Part shown: positions 58,079-64,000 of the stretch, piece by piece | Position numbering within the stretch: position 1 is the first letter of the stretch | How the letters are laid out: the number at the start of each line of letters is the position of its first letter | NCBI GenBank assembly: GCA_902542165.1 | Contig: CACBTF010000001.1 | Location: 57,837 to 121,836 of the forward strand | DNA length: 64,000 nucleotides | Source of the DNA: an uncultured Pelagibacteraceae bacterium | GTDB taxonomy: Bacteria > Pseudomonadota > Alphaproteobacteria > Pelagibacterales > Pelagibacteraceae | Direction of reading: 5' to 3' | The notes under the pieces: generated by a model | Told to the model about the DNA's origin: nothing | The model's database searches: none | Seen by the model: only the letters and a program-made list of their open reading frames with translations | Translations under genes and position numbers: made by a program

Positions 58079-60028
58079 TTAACCAAAATTTACGGGATCA
58101 ACATCAACCGTAAGTTTAATTTTATTTGAGATTTTTAACGAATTTAGAAGGTTGGAAACCATTTTTTGCTTTAAACTTTTCTCATTAAACCTAATTAATA
58201 ACCTTGATCTAAATCTTTTTTTTATTTTCAGTAAAGGCGAGTCTACAGGGCCCATGATTTCTAAACCATCAATCTTACTAAGACGTGTTTTAATTTCTCT
58301 AGCTCCTTTAATACTTAAAGATTGATTATTAGCTGATATGATTATTGCGATAAGTCTACAAAAAGGAGGTAGGGAATTTTCTTTTCTCGAAATAAGCTCT
58401 TTTTTTAAAATTTCATCAGGATTATTTTTTATCAACTCATTTAAAGTAATATTTTCAGGAGATAATGTTTGGTAAACAATTAACGACTCAGAACTAAATC
58501 TGCCAGCCCTTCCGCTTAATTGATTATACAATTGAATATTTTTTTCAGTAGTTCTTAAGTCGTAACCTCTTCCCGAAAAATCTGCATCAATTACAACTAT
58601 GCAATTTAGTTTAGGAAAGTTAAAACCTTTTGAAATCATCTGAGTTCCAACTAAAATATCTACCTGATTATTTCTGATTCTGTTAAACAAAGAATTCGTA
58701 TGATCCTTTTTTTTCATATAATCACTTGAAAAAATTTCTATTTTACTAGTTGGAAATAATTTACTTACTTCCTCATAAATTTTTTCAACACCTGGTCCAT
58801 ACATTATAAAATCACAATTTTTTTCATCTTTACATTTATTAAATATTTTTTTTTCAGAAGAACAATGATGACAGACAGCTTTGTTTTTACTTTTGTGGAA
58901 TGTTAAATACATCGAGCAATTATTACAGATCTGTTTATATCCGCAATTTTTACAAATTAAATATGGAGCATAACCTCTTCTATTTAAAAAAAATAAAACT
59001 TGTTCCCCTTTCTTAAGAAATTTTTTAACAATTTCAATACTTTCATCAGAAACAAAGCTATTTTTTATTTTTTTTAAATTTAAATTGACAATTTTTGTTT
59101 TTGGTAAAGGATAGTCGGCATATCTCTTATTGATTTTAAAATGTCTAAATTTTTTATTTTGAATATTATTAAAAGTTTCTAGGGATGGTATGGCGCTGAC
59201 TAAATGGATTGGTATTTTTTCAAAAGAAGCTCTCGCTATTGCCATATCTCTTGCATGGTATATTACACCTTCATCTTGTTTGTAAGAAGTGTCATGTTCC
59301 TCATCAACAATTATGATTCCAAGTTTTTTAAAAGGTAAAAGTAAAGAGGATCTTGCTCCAACGACTAATTTAATATTATTATTTATTATACCATTCCAAA
59401 TAATTCTTTTATTTTTTGGTGTTATTTTTGAATGCCAAATTGCAGGTTCGAAACCAAAGAAATCATAGAACCTTGTCTTAAATTCATTAGTTAAAAAAAT
59501 TTCAGGAAGCAAAACTAAAGCTTGTTTATTTTCAGCAATAATTTTTTTTATTCTCTCAAAATATACAAGTGTTTTACCTGAACCAGTTGTTCCTTGAAGG
59601 ACAGAAACATCAAATCTATTATTTTTTGAATTTAAAAATTTTAAAGCATCATTTTGCTCTTGATTTAAGTTAAATTTTTTTGCTTTGATTGCTCTAGGGT
59701 CAAAATTTTTATCATTTTTAATAAATAAATTTTTATTACTTCCAATAACCATTTTAAGAACAAGCCCTATGGATGTTACGTTATACATCGCAAACCATTT
59801 CATAAAATTAATGAAATTTTTATTTAAAGAAATTTTCCCCATTTTTTTATGAATATTTTTAATTTTTATATCTTTTGGCGCAAAACTTTCGCTTGGCCAC
59901 ACAACACCAATCACTTTATCTTTCCCAAAAGGAACTTCAACGACATCACCTGGGCTTAATTTTTCTTTTTTTGTTTTGTATGTAAATGAAAAATTAAATA
60001 TTTTAGGCAGCAATACTTGCGCTTTCAT
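58079..60028 (-). CDS. priA: primosomal protein N' (replication restart helicase)
   Basis: 649 aa; LQGTTGSGKTLVYFERI, IIVDEEHDTSYKQDEGVIYHARDMAIARA, zinc-binding CKNCGYKQICNNCSMYLTFHKSKNKAVCHHC. Confidence 0.95.
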   Translation of the reverse strand: MKAQVLLPKIFNFSFTYKTKKEKLSPGDVVEVPFGKDKVIGVVWPSESFAPKDIKIKNIHKKMGKISLNKNFINFMKWFAMYNVTSIGLVLKMVIGSNKNLFIKNDKNFDPRAIKAKKFNLNQEQNDALKFLNSKNNRFDVSVLQGTTGSGKTLVYFERIKKIIAENKQALVLLPEIFLTNEFKTRFYDFFGFEPAIWHSKITPKNKRIIWNGIINNNIKLVVGARSSLLLPFKKLGIIIVDEEHDTSYKQDEGVIYHARDMAIARASFEKIPIHLVSAIPSLETFNNIQNKKFRHFKINKRYADYPLPKTKIVNLNLKKIKNSFVSDESIEIVKKFLKKGEQVLFFLNRRGYAPYLICKNCGYKQICNNCSMYLTFHKSKNKAVCHHCSSEKKIFNKCKDEKNCDFIMYGPGVEKIYEEVSKLFPTSKIEIFSSDYMKKKDHTNSLFNRIRNNQVDILVGTQMISKGFNFPKLNCIVVIDADFSGRGYDLRTTEKNIQLYNQLSGRAGRFSSESLIVYQTLSPENITLNELIKNNPDEILKKELISRKENSLPPFCRLIAIIISANNQSLSIKGAREIKTRLSKIDGLEIMGPVDSPLLKIKKRFRSRLLIRFNEKSLKQKMVSNLLNSLKISNKIKLTVDVDPVNFG

Positions 60029-60056
60029 ATTTTAATAGTAGTTGAATTATTTTTTT

Positions 60057-61463
60057 TTAAAAATGAATTGGTCTTTTATCAACAGCTAAAGCTGCTTCTT
60101 TAATGGCCTCTGTATGTGTAGGATGGGCATGGCATGTTCTAGCAATATCTTCTGAGCTTGCTCCAAATTCCATCGCTAAAGCCATCTCAGCAATCATGTC
60201 CCCACAGTGAGGTCCAATGATATGAACGCCTAGAACTTTATCAGTTTTGCTATCAGCGAGTATTTTAACAAAGCCTTCGGTTTCATTGTTAACCTTGGCT
60301 CTAGAGTTAGCAAGAAATGGAAATTTTCCAATCTTATAAGATTTGTTTTCCTCCTTTAATTGCTCTTCTGTTTTTCCAACAGTAGCAACTTCTGGTGATG
60401 TGTAGATTACGCCAGGTATTACATCATAATTAACATGGCCTGCTTGACCAGCTAAAATTTCAGCAACAGCGATACCTTCTTCCTCTGCTTTATGAGCCAG
60501 CATAGGACCTTTGATAACGTCTCCTATAGCATAAATATTGCTTATAGAAGTTTGAAGTTTTTTGTTAACTTCTATTCTACCTTTACTGTCTTTTTTAATT
60601 CCAATTTTTGAAAGATTTAAACCTTCCGTATATGGTTTTCTTCCGACAGATACTAAAACCTTATCGACTTTTAACTCTTCTTTTTTTGAATTCTTAACAT
60701 CGGTATAAGAAATTAAAACAGATTTGCCCTGATCTTCAACAGATTCTACCTTTGATCCCATTTTAAATTTAATTCCTTGTTTAGATAATATTTTTTTAAA
60801 TTCATTCGAAATTTCTCTATCCATGCCAGGGGTTATAAAGTCTAGATATTCTATAACGGTAACATCAGCTCCTAATCTTGACCAAACAGATCCCATTTCT
60901 AAACCAATATAACCTCCTCCAATTACAGCTAACTTATCCGGTACTTTGTCAAAAGATAATGCACCGGTAGAAGAAACAATATTTTTTTCATTGATTTCTA
61001 TACCAGGTATTGAAGATACCGCCGAACCAGTGGCGATGACAATATTTTTAGATTTAATATTAGTTTTTTTGTTATTACTTTCATAAACAACAATATCATT
61101 TTTAGAGAAAAGAACTCCTTTGCCTTTAAAATATGTAACTTTATTTTTTTTAAATAAAAATTCTACTCCTTTAGTTAACACTTGGATTGACTTGTTTTTG
61201 TTAGACATCATTTTTTCTATGTTTAATTTTATTCCTTCTAGTTCAATGCCTTGCTGATTGAAATCTTTCTTAGCTTTATGAAAATTTTCTGATAAGTTTA
61301 ATAAACTTTTTGATGGTATACATCCAACATTAAGACATGTTCCCCCTAGAGCTCCTCTTGATTCAACACATGCGGTTTTTAATCCAAGTTGTGCTGCTCT
61401 AATTGCACATACATATCCTCCTGGTCCACCGCCAATTATTACTAAATCAAAAGTATTTTCCAT
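60057..61463 (-). CDS. lpdA: dihydrolipoamide dehydrogenase (E3)
   Basis: 468 aa; LVIIGGGPGGYVCAIRAAQLG, GGTCLNVGCIPSKSLL, HAHPTHTEAIKEAAL. Confidence 0.97.
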   Translation of the reverse strand: MENTFDLVIIGGGPGGYVCAIRAAQLGLKTACVESRGALGGTCLNVGCIPSKSLLNLSENFHKAKKDFNQQGIELEGIKLNIEKMMSNKNKSIQVLTKGVEFLFKKNKVTYFKGKGVLFSKNDIVVYESNNKKTNIKSKNIVIATGSAVSSIPGIEINEKNIVSSTGALSFDKVPDKLAVIGGGYIGLEMGSVWSRLGADVTVIEYLDFITPGMDREISNEFKKILSKQGIKFKMGSKVESVEDQGKSVLISYTDVKNSKKEELKVDKVLVSVGRKPYTEGLNLSKIGIKKDSKGRIEVNKKLQTSISNIYAIGDVIKGPMLAHKAEEEGIAVAEILAGQAGHVNYDVIPGVIYTSPEVATVGKTEEQLKEENKSYKIGKFPFLANSRAKVNNETEGFVKILADSKTDKVLGVHIIGPHCGDMIAEMALAMEFGASSEDIARTCHAHPTHTEAIKEAALAVDKRPIHF

Positions 61464-61465
61464 AA

Positions 61466-62818
61466 CTAAATATTTAAGAATAACCTTTTAGGTTGTTCTA
61501 ATGACTCTTTTACTATTTTCAAAAATGACACCGCCTCTTTTCCGTCAATTATTCTATGATCGTAAGATAGTGCCAAATACATTATAGGTCTTACCTCCAC
61601 GTTACCGTCTACAACAACTGGTCTTTGAATTATGTTATGCATTCCTAACACTGCAGATTGTGGCGGATTTAAAATTGGTGTTGAAAGCATTGAGCCGTAA
61701 ATTCCTCCATTCGTAATTGTAAACGTTCCACCTTGTAAATCTTCAATTGTAATTTTTCCATCTCTAGCCTTTTGACCAAGTTCAGCTATATTTTTTTCAA
61801 TATCAGCAAAAGACATTTCATCCGTTTCTCTAAGAACTGGCACAACAAGCCCTCTATCTGTTCCCACAGCAATACTTATATTATAATAATTCTTATAAAC
61901 TATCTCCTCTCCTTGAATCTCAGCATTGATTGCAGGATAATTTTTTAATCCAATTACGCAAGCTTTTACGAAGAAAGACATAAATCCTAGTTTAACACCA
62001 TATTCATTTTGAAATTCTTCCTTATAATTGCTCCTCATCTTCATCACTTCGCTCATATCTACCTCATTAAAAGTGGTAAGCATTGCGGCATTTTCTTGTG
62101 CTTCCTTCAATCTTCTTGCGATGGTTAACCTTAGTCTTGTCATCTTTACTCTTTCCTCGGGCCCGTGCTTAATTTTTCTTTCAGATGGAGCCGGCTTAGA
62201 GCCCATTAAACTCATAATGTCCTCTTTTAATACAATGCCGTTCTTCCCAGTTCCTTGAACGCTGGTTAAGTCAACTTTAGATTCGCTCGCCATTTTCCTT
62301 GCGGCAGGAGAAAATTGTTTAGGTGATGTTTGTTTTGCTTTTTTATCTTTTTTTTGAGATTCTTGCTCTTTATGGATTTGATCTAAAATCAAAGGTTCTT
62401 CATCTTCTAACTTTAATTCCTCTTGATCTAGTTTGAGAACATTTTCTGTTTCTTTCTTTAAATTAATTTTTTTCTGTGTTGAAATTTTTTCTTCAAAAAT
62501 TTTGGGTGATGATAGTTCTTTCTCTTTTAAAGGAGGATTATAATTATTTACTTCTTTAATATCAGATCCTTTTACTGTAGATGAGCCATCTACTGTTCCT
62601 AGTAAAGACCCCACGTTAACAGTTTCTCCTTCTTTAACAGAAATGCTACCAAGTACTCCATTAGTTGGAGAAGGAACCTCAACATTCACTTTGTCTGTCT
62701 CTAGCTCTACTAACGGCTCATCAGCTGAAACTTTTTCACCAAGTGTTTTAAGCCATTTAGAGACTGTAGCTTCTGTAACCGACTCACCTAGTGTTGGAAC
62801 TGTAATTTTTTCTGCCAT
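61466..62818 (-). CDS. sucB: dihydrolipoyllysine succinyltransferase (2-oxoglutarate dehydrogenase E2)
   Basis: 450 aa; [16 protein letters not shown] lipoyl domain, [45 protein letters not shown]. Confidence 0.97.
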   Translation of the reverse strand: MAEKITVPTLGESVTEATVSKWLKTLGEKVSADEPLVELETDKVNVEVPSPTNGVLGSISVKEGETVNVGSLLGTVDGSSTVKGSDIKEVNNYNPPLKEKELSSPKIFEEKISTQKKINLKKETENVLKLDQEELKLEDEEPLILDQIHKEQESQKKDKKAKQTSPKQFSPAARKMASESKVDLTSVQGTGKNGIVLKEDIMSLMGSKPAPSERKIKHGPEERVKMTRLRLTIARRLKEAQENAAMLTTFNEVDMSEVMKMRSNYKEEFQNEYGVKLGFMSFFVKACVIGLKNYPAINAEIQGEEIVYKNYYNISIAVGTDRGLVVPVLRETDEMSFADIEKNIAELGQKARDGKITIEDLQGGTFTITNGGIYGSMLSTPILNPPQSAVLGMHNIIQRPVVVDGNVEVRPIMYLALSYDHRIIDGKEAVSFLKIVKESLEQPKRLFLNI

Positions 62819-64000
62819 TTAATCTTTAAGTATCTTTTCTAATATTTCTTTTTGTTGTGCAAGATGTTTGTTAAAATTTCCAGTCGCAGTGGAAGAAGCT
62901 GCTTTTCTACCAACAAATTTAACTGACTTATCACCAAAATTTATCATTTCTAATGTTCGATCGATATAATTTCTGACGGTATTCCATGCACCCATATTCT
63001 GTGGTTCCTCCTGACACCAGATGAAATTCGCCTTAGAGTATCTTTTTAAAATATTTGCTAAAGTTTTAGCAGGAAATGGATAGAGTTGTTCTATTCTTAT
63101 AAATGTAACACTGTTATTTTTGTACTTTTCTCTCGTTTCAACAAGATCGTAATAAATTTTTCCAGAGCACATAACAACTTTTTTTATTTTTTCATCTCTT
63201 TTTTTTAATTCTAACAAATTATTAATATTCGAATAAGCATCATCCTCTAAAACTCTATGAAAAGTGCTTTTCTTTGTAAACTCAGAAATATTTGAAACAC
63301 ATTTTTTATGTCTTAATAATGATTTTGGAGTCATAACTACTAATGGTTTTCTAAATTCTCTGTGCATTTGTCGCCTTAAAACATGAAAATAATTTGAAGG
63401 CGTGGTACAATTAACAACTTGGATATTTTCTCCAGCACATAATTGTAAAAATCTTTCCAGCCTTGCCGAAGAATGCTCGGGTCCTTGGCCTTCATAACCG
63501 TGGGGGAGTAATAATACTAAACCACTAGCTCTTCCCCACTTTGACTCTCCTGATGAAATAAATTGGTCAATAATGATTTGTGCTCCATTAGCAAAATCTC
63601 CAAATTGAGCTTCCCACAAAACAAGTGTTTCGGGTTCAGATAAAGAGTATCCAAATTCAAACCCTAAAACTGCTAATTCTGATAAAAGACTGTCTATTAT
63701 TTCGAAATTTTTTTGGTTGCTGGAAATATTGTTAAGAGGAATATATCTTTGATGATTATCCTGGTTTCTTAAAACAGCGTGTCTTTGGCTAAAAGTTCCT
63801 CTACCAGAGTCCTGACCAGATAGTCTTACAGAAAACCCCTCTGTAAGTAAAGTTCCGAAAGCTAAACTTTCTGCAGTAGACCAATCTATTGATTTCCCAT
63901 CTTTAATGGCCGTCATTCTTAAATCGAATATTTTTTTTAATGTTTTGTGTACATTAAATCCGTGCGGAATCTCAGAGATTTTTTTACCAATATTAATTAA
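62819..64000 (-). CDS. sucA: 2-oxoglutarate dehydrogenase E1, C-terminal part (5' end beyond window)
   Basis: Frame open to window end (LINIGKKISEIPHGFNVHKTLKKIFDLRMTAIKDGKSIDWSTAESLAFGTLL); LLPHGYEGQGPEHSSARLERFLQLCAGENIQV. Confidence 0.97.
   Translation of the reverse strand, partial: LINIGKKISEIPHGFNVHKTLKKIFDLRMTAIKDGKSIDWSTAESLAFGTLLTEGFSVRLSGQDSGRGTFSQRHAVLRNQDNHQRYIPLNNISSNQKNFEIIDSLLSELAVLGFEFGYSLSEPETLVLWEAQFGDFANGAQIIIDQFISSGESKWGRASGLVLLLPHGYEGQGPEHSSARLERFLQLCAGENIQVVNCTTPSNYFHVLRRQMHREFRKPLVVMTPKSLLRHKKCVSNISEFTKKSTFHRVLEDDAYSNINNLLELKKRDEKIKKVVMCSGKIYYDLVETREKYKNNSVTFIRIEQLYPFPAKTLANILKRYSKANFIWCQEEPQNMGAWNTVRNYIDRTLEMINFGDKSVKFVGRKAASSTATGNFNKHLAQQKEILEKILKD

Overview
AT-rich, gene-dense 64 kb window. 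Protein content and architecture look like a SAR11 / Candidatus Pelagibacter-type alphaproteobacterium (inferred from protein motifs and compact layout, no database search run). It is mostly core metabolism: gltBD, uppP, an O-antigen ligase-like gene, thiolase, acetoacetyl-CoA synthetase, pyruvate dehydrogenase aceE/aceF, a TAXI-TRAP transporter, a SUV3-like helicase, fdxA, CarD, fadD-like, dsbB, coq7, argH-lysA, plsC, tyrC-hisC, metX-metW, gloB, rplU-rpmA-obgE-proB-proA-nadD-rsfS-ctpA-rppH, atpHAGDC, priA, and lpd-sucB-sucA (sucA cut by the window end). There are two tRNAs, Arg(ACG) and Leu(CAA). I found no CRISPR array, IS element, prophage or rRNA. The most interesting signals are: (1) a complete-looking gene for a 24-aa peptide with 19 Lys/Arg residues, having its own -35, Shine-Dalgarno and strand-specific intrinsic terminator, convergent to a CarD gene with a Lys-rich N-terminus; (2) a SAM-II riboswitch upstream of metX with an explicit, mutually exclusive antiterminator/terminator pair; (3) a pyruvate dehydrogenase E1 carrying its own N-terminal lipoyl domain, near-duplicated in the adjacent E2; (4) a cluster of small ORFs missed by the ORF track at 21.7-21.9 kb, 7.95-8.04 kb and 39.99-40.10 kb; (5) an NtrC-like TGCA-N9-TGCA dyad and a 30-bp palindrome at the gltBD promoter region. 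These are sequence-based hypotheses; no searches or folding programs were run.
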